NCBI GenBank assembly: GCA_034437535.1 | Contig: DAOTTZ010000102.1 | Span: forward strand, 39,070 to 103,069 | From: J038 sp034437535 | GTDB lineage: Bacteria > Chloroflexota > Anaerolineae > Aggregatilineales > Phototrophicaceae | Direction: 5' to 3' | Length of the DNA: 64,000 nucleotides | Shown here: positions 8,402 to 17,374 of the stretch, piece after piece | How the letters are laid out: every line of letters begins with the position of its first letter | Numbering within the stretch: the first letter of the stretch is position 1 | Notes under the pieces: generated by a model | What the model saw: the letters and a program-made list of their open reading frames with translations, nothing else | Database searches by the model: none | What the model was told of the DNA's origin: nothing | Position numbers and translations under genes: made by a program

Positions 8402-9265
8402 ATGGCGAACACTAATCCATCACCGGACGAAAATGCATATATTCTGGTTGTAGATGATGAAGGGGCGAATCGCTACTCCGTGAGTAAGACCCTGCAACGG
8501 GTTGGCTACACGGTGAACGATGCCGCCAGTGGTGAAGATGCACTCGACATGCTGGATAAGCAAATTTACGATGTCGTCTTGACGGACATCCGTATGCCGG
8601 GCCTGGATGGGGTTGAGTTGTTGCGGCGCATCAAAGAAGATGCCCCCGACGCAATCGTGATCCTCATGACGGCGTATGCCAGCCTGGGGACGGCGGTTGA
8701 GGCTTTGCGGTTGGGGGCGCATGATTATCTCATCAAGCCTAGCTCTAGCCAGGACATCCGGCAGAGTGTGGCACGCGGGGTAGAGCGGGCGCGGAGTTTG
8801 AAGCGTCGCCGGTCTTTGCTGGATGCAATCCGCAGTGATGTGTATGAGCTGGCACGGGCTGATATTGAAGCGTCGCCGGTCTCCAACGCCGAAGCAGAGC
8901 AAGACGGCGATGCTGATGCCGATCAAATCCCGGAGCCGAGTGCTTCCAGCATGGAGCTAGGGCCTTTGACCGTGTATCCAGGCCGTTATCAGATCGCGGT
9001 CGGTGAGCAAGACATCGACCTGACGCCGACTGAATTTGACCTGTTGTTGTATCTGGCCGCGCACCGGGGGCGTGTGGTGCCCTGCCATGAACTGGTGCGC
9101 GAAGTGCGTGGGTACTCCGTTGATGAGGCCGAAGCCCGCGAAGTCATCCGCCCGCATGTGAGCAACCTGCGGCGCAAATTGAAATCTGCCCAGCAAGATG
9201 CGGATTTGATCGTCAATGTGCGTGGCATTGGTTACCGGCTCAGTGAGCGGGTAAACAGCAGTTAA
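8402..9265 (+). CDS. Response regulator with winged-helix output domain
   Basis: This is a two-component DNA-binding regulator. The receiver domain (about 12-130) has the acidic pair VVDDE, the phospho-acceptor in LTDIRMPGLDG, the switch Thr in LMTAYAS and the Lys in LIKP. It resembles NtrC-type receivers more than OmpR ones. After an acidic linker of about 60 residues, the C-terminal domain (about 185-284) is an OmpR/PhoB winged helix (LTPTEFDLLLYLAAHRGRVV, then VRPH-type recognition helix and VRGIGYRL). No histidine kinase is adjacent, so its signal is unknown. A TATAAT at 8326-8331 overlapping the tilS stop may serve as its -10, but no good -35 is seen. An intrinsic terminator follows. Confidence 0.9.
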   Translation: MANTNPSPDENAYILVVDDEGANRYSVSKTLQRVGYTVNDAASGEDALDMLDKQIYDVVLTDIRMPGLDGVELLRRIKEDAPDAIVILMTAYASLGTAVEALRLGAHDYLIKPSSSQDIRQSVARGVERARSLKRRRSLLDAIRSDVYELARADIEASPVSNAEAEQDGDADADQIPEPSASSMELGPLTVYPGRYQIAVGEQDIDLTPTEFDLLLYLAAHRGRVVPCHELVREVRGYSVDEAEAREVIRPHVSNLRRKLKSAQQDADLIVNVRGIGYRLSERVNSS

Positions 9266-9290
9266 CGCATACGGTCGTCTGCGTTACAAT

Positions 9291-9313
9291 CGGGCCAATT
9301 ATGGCCCGTTTTT
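9291..9313 (+). terminator. Intrinsic terminator after the response regulator gene
   Basis: CGGGCC and GGCCCG form a 6-bp G+C-rich stem around the loop AATTAT, followed by five T. It lies 26 bases after the stop. A possible promoter for the next gene (TTAACG at 9262-9267, 17 bases, TACAAT at 9285-9290) ends exactly where the stem begins. Transcripts from that promoter would start inside the hairpin and escape it. Confidence 0.85.
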
Positions 9314-9334
9314 GCTTTAGATTGGGTACGGTTT

Positions 9335-11503
9335 ATGCGTAAGATAGTTCTGTCTATAGTTTTTTTGTGGTTTGGTCTGGCTCTTGCGCCGCCGGGCGTG
9401 GTGGCACAATCAGATGATTGCACGACCGGCCAGACGACGCGGTCGGAGTATTATGCGGATGTGATCGCCACCCGGATGTTCTACACCGTTTACACGCCGC
9501 CGTGTTATGAGCAGACCGACGAACGCTATCCGGTCTTGTACTTACTACACGGCTCCAACGAAGACGATAATCACTGGTTGCGGTTAGGTCTGCAAGATGT
9601 ACTGGATGCTGGCATCACAGATGGCTCTCTGCCGCCGATGATCGTCGTGATGCCGTTTGGAAACTGGATCGCCAATGAGAATCGCTTTGATGACGACTCC
9701 TGGGCGGGCGTGTTCATCAATCAGTTGATGCCACTGGTCGAGGCAGACTATCGCGTCAATGGCAATCGAGCGACGCGGGCTATCGGCGGAATTTCACGCG
9801 GGGGCTTCTGGGCTTATCATATCGCGCTGAAGCACCCGGTTTTGTTCGGTGCGGTGGGCGGGCATAGTGCATTCTTCGACCGCTATCACGCGGAACCGGA
9901 CGATAATCCGCTGGATCTGGCACTCAATGCGCCGGGTGTTGATAACATGCGGTTATGGCTGGATCGTGGCGCGGACGATTATGCCGCGCCCGGCCTGGAA
10001 ATCATGAACGAGCATTTGATCCAGCGCGGGGTCGATTTTAGCTATACCGTCTACCCGGAAGGCCAACATAACAACACCTACTGGCGTCAGCACATCCGCA
10101 CCTACCTGGATTTTTACACGAGCGGCTGGCCGATTCCGACTCAGGCTCAGCCCGAAGCAACGCCAGAGCCAGAGGCCGCGCAAGCTGTAAGCGGGCCGAT
10201 GATGTTGTTCTTGCCGGTGGTGGCCTTCCCCAGCCTGGAGGCCAATCTGCCGCTTGATATGTTAAATACGATCCGGGGCGGTTTTCTGGTGGATACGTTG
10301 ATTCTGTCAGAGAGTAATGCCGCCAGTCTGCAAGCTCACGGTGTGACGGTGCCGGCTGGCACGCGCATCGTGCCTGATGATACCCTGTACAACCAGATGT
10401 GGCGGGATACGCGCTTATTCACGCTGATGCCGTTTGACCAACTCACGCCGCGTTACCGGGTCTTGCGCGTCGATGAAATCCACCCGCTGGATGCACTGGA
10501 CGGTTATCCGTTTGCGTTTGAAAGTGATACACCCAACTTTGACCCGGCGCGACTGACCCGGTTGTTGATGAGCGGCGTCACCGCGTTGACCCGGCAGACG
10601 ATCCCGCCGTTGGACGAGAACGGCGTCGAGTGGGCGGCGAGCGGCATCTTGCCCTATGTGCAAGCGGCTGATTTCTTCCATACCAGCAATGAGGTGTCGA
10701 TTGTGCCGGGGTGCCCGACACCAGCGATTACGTCATTGGCTGGGGCTGGCTTTAGCTTTTGTAGCAAGGTCGAGCATTTCGAGCTATTTAATCGCCTGGG
10801 CCTGGATATTGTCGAGCTTTCCGGCAATCATAACAATGACTTCGGTTATGATGCCTACCGGGAGACGCTCGCATGGTATCAGCAGAACGATATTGCGACG
10901 GTTGGCGGGGGAGAGACGACCGCCGAAGCACAGATGCCACTTTTGATCGAGCATAATGATAACTCAATTGCACTGGTCTCTTGTAATTGGGTTGGGCCGT
11001 TTTATGCGCTGGTCAATGAAGATCCTGATCTGGCCGGCGGGGTGAGGCCAGGAGCCGCCAGTTGTGACCGGGAGTGGCTGGGCGAACTCCTGCCGCAATT
11101 GCAAGCCGATCATGATCTGGTGGTGGTCACGGTGCAATATCAGGAGTTCGACGAATATACGCCGACCAATCAACAACGGGTCGATTTTCGCTCGCTGGCT
11201 GATCTGGGTGCGGATGTGGTGATGGGGACTCAGGCGCACTTCCCTCAGATCTTTGAATTTTACGCGCCATCGGCGGAGCGAGAAGCCTTCATCCACTACG
11301 GCTTGGGGAATCTGTTCTTTGACCAGACATTTTTCGCCGGCGAGCGATTCTTTATGGATCAACTGTTTATCTATGATGGTCGGTTGCTCACGGTGGATTT
11401 GTTTACCGGGTTGATCGAAGATCAAGGCCGCCCCCGCCCGATGACATCGGATGAGCGGCTGAACTTTCTCTTTTTGATCTTGTCTCAATATGGGAGCTGG
11501 TGA
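9335..11503 (+). CDS. Secreted esterase fused to a CapA-type metallophosphatase domain
   Basis: A signal peptide (residues 1-25, ending VVAQ) is followed by an esterase D / feruloyl-esterase-type alpha/beta hydrolase (about 35-268). Its nucleophile elbow is GISRGG (Ser154), the likely acid is Asp210 or Asp214, and the His is in PEGQHNN (His245). A Pro/Glu/Ala-rich linker (TQAQPEATPEPEAAQ) leads into a region whose second half is a CapA / PgsA-type metallophosphoesterase. This shows variants of the family blocks: SGNHNNDFGYDAY, MGTQAHFPQ and YGLGNLFFDQ. CapA proteins act in poly-gamma-glutamate or capsule synthesis. The substrate of this 722-residue fusion is unknown. It overlaps the next gene. 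Confidence 0.85.
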   Translation: MRKIVLSIVFLWFGLALAPPGVVAQSDDCTTGQTTRSEYYADVIATRMFYTVYTPPCYEQTDERYPVLYLLHGSNEDDNHWLRLGLQDVLDAGITDGSLPPMIVVMPFGNWIANENRFDDDSWAGVFINQLMPLVEADYRVNGNRATRAIGGISRGGFWAYHIALKHPVLFGAVGGHSAFFDRYHAEPDDNPLDLALNAPGVDNMRLWLDRGADDYAAPGLEIMNEHLIQRGVDFSYTVYPEGQHNNTYWRQHIRTYLDFYTSGWPIPTQAQPEATPEPEAAQAVSGPMMLFLPVVAFPSLEANLPLDMLNTIRGGFLVDTLILSESNAASLQAHGVTVPAGTRIVPDDTLYNQMWRDTRLFTLMPFDQLTPRYRVLRVDEIHPLDALDGYPFAFESDTPNFDPARLTRLLMSGVTALTRQTIPPLDENGVEWAASGILPYVQAADFFHTSNEVSIVPGCPTPAITSLAGAGFSFCSKVEHFELFNRLGLDIVELSGNHNNDFGYDAYRETLAWYQQNDIATVGGGETTAEAQMPLLIEHNDNSIALVSCNWVGPFYALVNEDPDLAGGVRPGAASCDREWLGELLPQLQADHDLVVVTVQYQEFDEYTPTNQQRVDFRSLADLGADVVMGTQAHFPQIFEFYAPSAEREAFIHYGLGNLFFDQTFFAGERFFMDQLFIYDGRLLTVDLFTGLIEDQGRPRPMTSDERLNFLFLILSQYGSW

Positions 11504-12165
11504 TGCGCCGTTACATCTGGGTGATTGTGCCTGCTGGTTTGCTGACCTTGCTTTTCTGGATGATGACCGGCAATCCTGATTATGAGACATTTGCAGATAT
11601 ACACCAGATCGAGCGCGGCTTACGCTTGATACTGGGTGGGTTATTTCTGTTGGTTGAGCCATTACTGTCGTCGGCATCGCTTCTGGCGTTGGTCGTCGTA
11701 TTTGGTGTGGTGGCGGGTGTGTTGGCCGGGGTTTACCGGCTGTTTCGTCAACGCCGCTGGCCGACCTTGATTCCGGTGGTTATCCTATTGGCTGGGAATA
11801 TGCTTTTCATCGGCACGTTGAGCTTTCTTTCCGCCGGACGGGTGGGGGAGCCGATTGAAGATTGTGAATTCTTCTTCGATGCGGAGACCGTCTTGCGTGT
11901 AATCCGTTATCCGGTAGAAGCGAACCTGGAATACGGCGAACAACAATTCTTCCTGATTAGTTATGACGGCGGCCAGGCCTGGCGACAACTGTATCATGGG
12001 TATGCAGTTGAGCCTGTCTTGCGGGGATGTGATAATATTCAACGGAGTGGTGAAGACGGGTTACAGATCCGCTATGAAAGCAAAGTTAGCCCGATCCAGA
12101 ACGAATTGATCGTGTACGAGTCGGTAGATGGTGGCCGGTCGTGGCAACAGGTGACAGATTCATGA
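11503..12165 (+). CDS. Membrane protein with two Asp-box-like repeats, function unknown
   Basis: The 220-residue protein has three hydrophobic segments: about 5-20 (IWVIVPAGLLTLLFWMM), 40-80 and 90-110. An extracytoplasmic C-terminal part follows, with two motifs resembling BNR/Asp-box turns, SYDGGQAWRQL and SVDGGRSWQQV. Such boxes usually occur as repeats in beta-propellers, but two are too few to fold one. The start overlaps the previous stop (TGATG at 11501-11505), indicating translational coupling. I do not recognise the family; a role with the neighbouring secreted enzymes is an inference from position. Confidence 0.75.
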   Translation: MRRYIWVIVPAGLLTLLFWMMTGNPDYETFADIHQIERGLRLILGGLFLLVEPLLSSASLLALVVVFGVVAGVLAGVYRLFRQRRWPTLIPVVILLAGNMLFIGTLSFLSAGRVGEPIEDCEFFFDAETVLRVIRYPVEANLEYGEQQFFLISYDGGQAWRQLYHGYAVEPVLRGCDNIQRSGEDGLQIRYESKVSPIQNELIVYESVDGGRSWQQVTDS

Positions 12166-12659
12166 TTGATATTTGGCCGCGCTTACAATTGATCTTTAAT
12201 ATTCCAGAGCCGATCTATCCTGAGATTGAGGTCGTCGGGCTTACGGAGAAAAACACCCGCTGGCTGGCGACCTACATGGTGAAGGGCCTACGCGGGATCA
12301 ACACGCAATTCCGCACGTTCTTTTCTGAAGATGTGCTTTTGATTAACTCGCCCCAAGCTATCATTAACGGGGTCGCTAGTGGCGATTACATCGGCGCGAT
12401 GAGTGGTGAACTGGCGATTGATGGCTTTCATCTGCCGGAGATCCTATACATCTTTGAAGAACCCGGCTATATGGTGATGAGCTACATGACCGGGACACAT
12501 TGGACGCCGATCAAGTTGACAGCATTGTTTGAGTTGTTTCGCATAGTCAAAACGATACAAGGTAATTGTAAAGTGCAACTCAGTGATGGATTTTTTAGCG
12601 ACAACTGGATTCAAAAGTTTAACGGTGTACTCAAGAGTTATCTCGATGAAACGATTTAG
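12162..12659 (+). CDS. Hypothetical protein, 165 residues
   Basis: The ATG at 12162 overlaps the preceding stop as ATGA. The sequence has no signal peptide and no motif I recognise. It mixes hydrophobic and charged residues (NIPEPIYPEIEVVGLTEKNT) and two cysteine-poor halves, and ends near YLDETI. Its 3' end overlaps the GH3 gene start by 14 bases, so it belongs to the same transcription unit as its neighbours. No function is proposed. Confidence 0.65.
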   Translation: MIDIWPRLQLIFNIPEPIYPEIEVVGLTEKNTRWLATYMVKGLRGINTQFRTFFSEDVLLINSPQAIINGVASGDYIGAMSGELAIDGFHLPEILYIFEEPGYMVMSYMTGTHWTPIKLTALFELFRIVKTIQGNCKVQLSDGFFSDNWIQKFNGVLKSYLDETI

Positions 12660-14259
12660 CATCTTCCTCCTGCTACTGGTGCCAGTGTTCAGTATTCAAA
12701 GCCAGACCGATGACCTGACACTAGAGCAAAAAGTCGGCCAGATGTTTTTGCTTAGCTTTTATGGCGAAAACATAACATTCGATGCACAAGACATCATTGA
12801 GACGTGGAATCCCGGTGGCATTGTACTTTTCGGCGGCAACATCAACACGCCAGAGCAAATAACCCGCCTGACCAATGCCTATCAGACCGCCGCCATGCAA
12901 GCGCATGACCGACCGTTATTCATCGCAACTGACCAAGAGGGTGGTTGGATCGCTCGATTGCGGCAGGGCTTCACGGAGTGGCCCCCCAGTTCGTTGTTGA
13001 CGGCAACGGCAGATTATGACCTGGCTTTCCAGGCGGGTACTCGTATGGGAATCGAACTAAGTGCTGTGGGCATCAACATGAATCTGGCCCCGGTGGCAGA
13101 CCTGGATACCAACGTATTCAACCCAATTATCGGGCGGCGTTCACCGGGCAGTAATTTATCTGCTCTGGATCAAACATTGCCGGGCTACATTGCTGGATTA
13201 CAAGCAGTCGGAGTCGCCGCTGTAACCAAGCACTTTCCCGGTCATGGCGACACCGACGAAGACTCACACCTGACTTTGCCAGAAATACCACATGATCTAG
13301 CGCGTTTGCGCCAGTTAGAACTTCAGCCCTTTATCAGCGCGATCGACGGTGAAACCGGCGCGATTATGATGGCGCATCTGTGGCACTCTGCCATTGATCC
13401 AGAGCCGTTGCCATCGTCGTTATCACACAATATCGTCACCGGCTTATTGCGGGAAGAATTGGGTTATGAGGGCGTTATCATGACTGACGCGATGGATATG
13501 GACTCGATTGACACACGCTATAATCCTGGTGAAGCGGCTGTTCTGGCTGTTCAGGCCGGGGTAGATATGATTAGCTACGGCACCAGCATGGGCCAGCGGG
13601 AGCAAATCGCCGCGATGCAAGCCATCGTAGATGCCGTTCGTCGCGGTGAGATCAGTGAAAGCCGGATTGACGAGTCGGTCGAACGTATCACCCGCCTGAA
13701 AGATCGGCTGGATTTGTTCGACTGGCAACCACTCGACCCGGCGACAGCTCGTGACCGCATTGACCTGGAAGGCACCGCCCCCTTGATTGATGCCTTATTT
13801 GAAGCCGGGGTGACAATTGCATTTGATGACAATGACCTGCTCCCAGTATCAGATTCAAACCGTGTTGGGATCGTGTATCCTGGTCAGCGCATTAGCATCA
13901 ACCGGGAATGCGGCGCATTGCGGGAGGAGGTTCAATTTGTCGCGGTATCGGATTTTCCCGATCAAGCGCAGATTGATGCGGCGGTGACATTAGCCGGGCA
14001 GGTTGATGTGGTGCTGGTCTTCACCCGGAACATCACCGAGTCGCCGTCTTATCAAACGTTGATCAATGCTCTGCCGTCGGAGAAGACAGTCGCGGTAGCC
14101 CTTCGATCTCCTTATGACCTGACGACTTACCCCGATGTGGCCGGATACGTGCTGACATATGGCCCGCAACCGCCCGCTATTCCGGCGGTATGTGGTGTCT
14201 TGTTCGGGGCTTTGCCCGCACGCGGAACCCTGGCGACGAACCTGGGCATTGATCGTTAG
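12646..14259 (+). CDS. GH3 glycoside hydrolase, NagZ-like beta-N-acetylhexosaminidase
   Basis: The enzyme is predicted to release N-acetylglucosamine from peptidoglycan fragments or glycans. A signal peptide (MKRFSIFLLLLVPVFSIQSQ) implies export. The GH3 TIM barrel has ATDQEGGWIARLRQGFTEWP and the NagZ signature KHFPGHGDTDEDSH (195-208), which carries the catalytic His/Asp pair. The nucleophile is the Asp in MTDAMDM (Asp281). A second domain of about 150 residues follows, as in longer GH3 enzymes of Gram-positive-type bacteria. The ATG at 12646 gives the signal peptide; an in-frame start 63 bases earlier would bury it. Substrate range cannot be read from sequence. Confidence 0.9.
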   Translation: MKRFSIFLLLLVPVFSIQSQTDDLTLEQKVGQMFLLSFYGENITFDAQDIIETWNPGGIVLFGGNINTPEQITRLTNAYQTAAMQAHDRPLFIATDQEGGWIARLRQGFTEWPPSSLLTATADYDLAFQAGTRMGIELSAVGINMNLAPVADLDTNVFNPIIGRRSPGSNLSALDQTLPGYIAGLQAVGVAAVTKHFPGHGDTDEDSHLTLPEIPHDLARLRQLELQPFISAIDGETGAIMMAHLWHSAIDPEPLPSSLSHNIVTGLLREELGYEGVIMTDAMDMDSIDTRYNPGEAAVLAVQAGVDMISYGTSMGQREQIAAMQAIVDAVRRGEISESRIDESVERITRLKDRLDLFDWQPLDPATARDRIDLEGTAPLIDALFEAGVTIAFDDNDLLPVSDSNRVGIVYPGQRISINRECGALREEVQFVAVSDFPDQAQIDAAVTLAGQVDVVLVFTRNITESPSYQTLINALPSEKTVAVALRSPYDLTTYPDVAGYVLTYGPQPPAIPAVCGVLFGALPARGTLATNLGIDR

Positions 14260-14297
14260 CGTTTGTCGCAGGAGCGGTTTCAGGTTAAGTTATATGC

Positions 14298-16568
14298 ATG
14301 ACGACTATTATGGAAAGTATGATGAAAACACTCAACCCTGATTTATTGTCAAAAGATTTGGCCGAAGCGATGAACGACGCCGCCAGCATCAAAAAGGCGG
14401 ATCGCAAGGACTCCCTGATGCCGGAGACGATCTTGCTGGCACTGTTGCGCCGCCCGAATACTGCCGCCGCCCGGATGTTTGACATCTTCAAGACCAATCG
14501 CGGGATCGACATCGACCGGTTGAACCGCCAGCTTGAAATGGCACACAGGACCCGGCGCGATCAAGACGGCCAGTTATTCTTCGTATCAAAAGGAAATCGC
14601 CCGGTAGAACTTTCCCGTCAGACCATCATCGCTATCGACGAAGCATTGACGCTGGCAAACTCGATGGATGAGGTGCGGGTAGATACCGATCACCTGTTGA
14701 CGATCCTATCGGAAAGCTCGATGAGTACCAGCGGTATCTTGCGCCAGCATGGTATCACGCCGAAAGCCATCAAAGATATTACGGCGGATTTCAGCGTCAT
14801 CCGGCGCAAACCGGACGGCACGGTGCAGGATTATGTGGCGGATGCCAAGACGGGCGACTTACACGCGGTTTACTTCCGTGAGGACTTATTGCGCGAGATC
14901 ATCAACATCATGTCGCAAGCGGTCAAGCGGCATGTGATCTTGATCGGCCCGGATGGCGTGGGCAAGCGTACCCTGGCTTATAGCCTGGCCCTGCTGATGG
15001 CCGAAGGCAAAGGCCCGGTTGGTTTAAGCAGTCTGGTGCAGATCAACGAGACGTCCCTGCTGGATAACGATCAGAAAGCGATCCGGGCCGGTTTGAGCAA
15101 GGCTAGCGGGGGGGTGTTATTTATCCCGCATGTTCATCGGTTCTTCGGCGGGCCGATCAAAGCGGAGTTTGGTAAATCAACGCCGACACTTCAAAAAGCC
15201 TTTCTGGATACCAACCCGGTGTTGATCGTCTCCACGACTGAGCAAGAATATAACCAGCGATTGGCGAAGGTCAGTGCGATTACGGAAAATAGCCAACTCG
15301 TCCGTGTGCCGGAACCCTCTGTTGAGGAGACTATCGAGATCCTTTCCACCCTGGAGCCGCACATGGAGAGCGATTACGACATCGAAATCAAAGAAGAAGC
15401 CCTGGAAATTGCCGCTCGGTTAGCCAAGCGTTACCTGGCCGGGACGCCACTCCCACTCAGTGCAGAGCAATTGCTCCATCGCACAGCGGCGATGCTCAAC
15501 ATGAGCCAGCAAAGCCAACTGGCCTTTCGCCCGGAACTGAAAGACGCGGTGCTTGATGCGGAAGACATCAAACTGGCCGCCAGCCAGATGACCGGCATCC
15601 CGGTTAGTAAATTAGGGGAAGATGAGCGTTTGCGCTATGCCAGTATGGTTGAGCATCTCAAAGAACGGATCATCGGCCAGGATGAAGCCGTCATCAGTGT
15701 AAGCCGGGCCATCAAAACGGCCCGAGTCGGTTTGAAAGATCCCCGGCGACCGATTGGCGCATTTCTTTTCCTCGGCCCGACCGGGGTCGGCAAGACTGAA
15801 TTGGCGCGGGTGCTGGCAGAGTTTATGTTTGGCAATGAAGACGCCATGCTCCCGCTGGATATGTCCGAATTCAAAGACGAATCCAGCTTGAACCGTCTGC
15901 TAGGGTCGCCGTCCGGTTATGTTGATAGCGAAGCCGGCGGACAATTGACCGAGCGTGTGCGGCAACAACCCTATATCATCGTGCTGTTTGATGAGGTGGA
16001 AAAAGCTCATCCGCGCATTATGGACATCCTCTTGCAGATGATCGAAGAAGGTCGTTTGACCGACGGACGCGGTAATGCCGTGAGCTTCAGCGAGACGGTC
16101 ATCATCCTGACTAGCAACCTCGGCTCGGAGGATCTGGCTGTGCCGGTCATCACCGACGATGTGCGTGAAGAAGCGATGGAGTCTGTGCGGGAGTGGTTCC
16201 GTCCAGAATTTCTGAATCGTCTGGATGAGGTCATCATGTTCAATGCGCTGGATGACGATAGCCTGGGCAAGATCTTGCGGCTATTGCTCAACAAGGAAAA
16301 CCGCATGGCGGAAGAACGCGGCCTACAATTGACGTTCACCGAGAAGGCCATCAAATTTATGCTGGCGCAAAATGACGAGCCAGAATATGGGGCGCGTCCG
16401 CTTCGCCGTATCATCCGGCGGTTTGTGCGCGAACCACTGGCCGATTTCTTGCTGAAGTCCAACCCGGAAGCCGGCACCGAAGTCGTGATCGACGCCGTCA
16501 GCGGTAAGAACGCCCGGCTGAAGTTCACAGCGATGATTGATGGTAGTGAGGTGAAGATCCAGCAATAA
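14298..16568 (+). CDS. Clp/Hsp100-family AAA+ ATPase with degenerate first ATPase domain
   Basis: The 756-residue protein has the ClpB/ClpC layout: a double Clp_N repeat (about 14-165), D1 (about 175-400) and D2 (about 440-740). D2 is intact (Walker A GPTGVGKT 493-500, Walker B VLFDEVEKAHP, FRPEFLNRLDE). D1 is not: Walker A reads GPDGVGKR with Arg where Thr/Ser binds Mg, and the Walker B acidic pair is replaced by Pro-His (VLFIPHVHRF, about 274-282). The ClpB middle coiled-coil between D1 and D2 is missing. There is also no VGF/IGL-type ClpP loop after TSNLGS. It is therefore neither an ordinary ClpB nor an ordinary ClpC. No good ribosome-binding site precedes 14298; an ATG at 14322 is an alternative. 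Its stop overlaps the TIR gene. Confidence 0.88.
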   Translation: MTTIMESMMKTLNPDLLSKDLAEAMNDAASIKKADRKDSLMPETILLALLRRPNTAAARMFDIFKTNRGIDIDRLNRQLEMAHRTRRDQDGQLFFVSKGNRPVELSRQTIIAIDEALTLANSMDEVRVDTDHLLTILSESSMSTSGILRQHGITPKAIKDITADFSVIRRKPDGTVQDYVADAKTGDLHAVYFREDLLREIINIMSQAVKRHVILIGPDGVGKRTLAYSLALLMAEGKGPVGLSSLVQINETSLLDNDQKAIRAGLSKASGGVLFIPHVHRFFGGPIKAEFGKSTPTLQKAFLDTNPVLIVSTTEQEYNQRLAKVSAITENSQLVRVPEPSVEETIEILSTLEPHMESDYDIEIKEEALEIAARLAKRYLAGTPLPLSAEQLLHRTAAMLNMSQQSQLAFRPELKDAVLDAEDIKLAASQMTGIPVSKLGEDERLRYASMVEHLKERIIGQDEAVISVSRAIKTARVGLKDPRRPIGAFLFLGPTGVGKTELARVLAEFMFGNEDAMLPLDMSEFKDESSLNRLLGSPSGYVDSEAGGQLTERVRQQPYIIVLFDEVEKAHPRIMDILLQMIEEGRLTDGRGNAVSFSETVIILTSNLGSEDLAVPVITDDVREEAMESVREWFRPEFLNRLDEVIMFNALDDDSLGKILRLLLNKENRMAEERGLQLTFTEKAIKFMLAQNDEPEYGARPLRRIIRRFVREPLADFLLKSNPEAGTEVVIDAVSGKNARLKFTAMIDGSEVKIQQ

Positions 16569-17374
16569 TGCGTGTTTTCATCAGTCATGCGGATTCTCCG
16601 TCGGATGTCGTGGCGGCTAAGGCTATTACCCGTCAATTCGATATGCTAGGTCATCAGGTGCGCCGCTCATTGGATTTTTACGATGATCCATTGGGGATGC
16701 ATCGTGAGATCGCAATCCAAAACAGTGACCTGTTCGTCATTATCCTCACGTCGGATTACCGGGCCGGGCAAGATGATCATCCTGATCTTAAAGTTGCACG
16801 GGAATATAACCTGCAACGGTATTTCCTGGTGGCGGAATCTATCTTTGATGTGCCAGTCGATGTGCGTGAAGGACAGGGGCATGTCACGCATCTGGCCCGC
16901 AACGAAAAAGGTTATAAAGACGCGGTGGTGAATGTGCTGGATTACTTTGAAGATACAGAATCGGCCCGGACTAAGCAGGTTCCGACTCAAGCGCGGGTGC
17001 AGACACCGGCCCAAATTTATATTGCTTATGCGCCACGCGGTCGCATCCTGGCCGCCCAGATGGACCGCATCTTGCGGAACGAACATGAGCGCACCGTCTA
17101 CTGGCAGACGCGCACCGATGACGCGAAGTTGGCGCGGGCCTTTGCTCAGCAAGCCCTGCATGATGCCCAGGTGGTGCTGGTCATCTGGTCAGATGATGCC
17201 GAGGACTCAATCGACATCGACCGGCAGGTGAATGAAGCCATCCGGCAACGTAAGACCATCGTGCTGATGCTCCAACCAGGCGTAGAACCGCCCCGGCACT
17301 TGCAGGACTTCACCACGATTATGGTGCTGGATGATCTGCTACAGACTGCTCAACAGTTTGTCGATGCATTATGA
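16568..17374 (+). CDS. Tandem TIR-domain protein
   Basis: The 268-residue protein consists of two TIR-like units. The first (about 1-127) opens with MRVFISHADS and contains NSDLFVIILTSDY and the helix DLKVAREYN. The second (about 148-268) opens with IYIAYAPRGR and contains DAQVVLVIWSDD and IDRQVNEAIRQRKTIVLML. Bacterial TIR domains act as NAD-consuming enzymes or as protein-protein modules. Glu79 and Glu223 lie where a catalytic Glu could be, but I cannot establish activity. The start shares a base with the Clp stop (TAATG) and the end overlaps the hydrolase by 4 bases, so the three are translationally coupled. Confidence 0.82.
   Translation: MRVFISHADSPSDVVAAKAITRQFDMLGHQVRRSLDFYDDPLGMHREIAIQNSDLFVIILTSDYRAGQDDHPDLKVAREYNLQRYFLVAESIFDVPVDVREGQGHVTHLARNEKGYKDAVVNVLDYFEDTESARTKQVPTQARVQTPAQIYIAYAPRGRILAAQMDRILRNEHERTVYWQTRTDDAKLARAFAQQALHDAQVVLVIWSDDAEDSIDIDRQVNEAIRQRKTIVLMLQPGVEPPRHLQDFTTIMVLDDLLQTAQQFVDAL

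Noticed and set aside
10964..11677. Minus-strand reading frame opposite the CapA-type domain
   Set aside because: The sense strand encodes recognisable CapA motifs; the antisense product resembles nothing and has no start signals.
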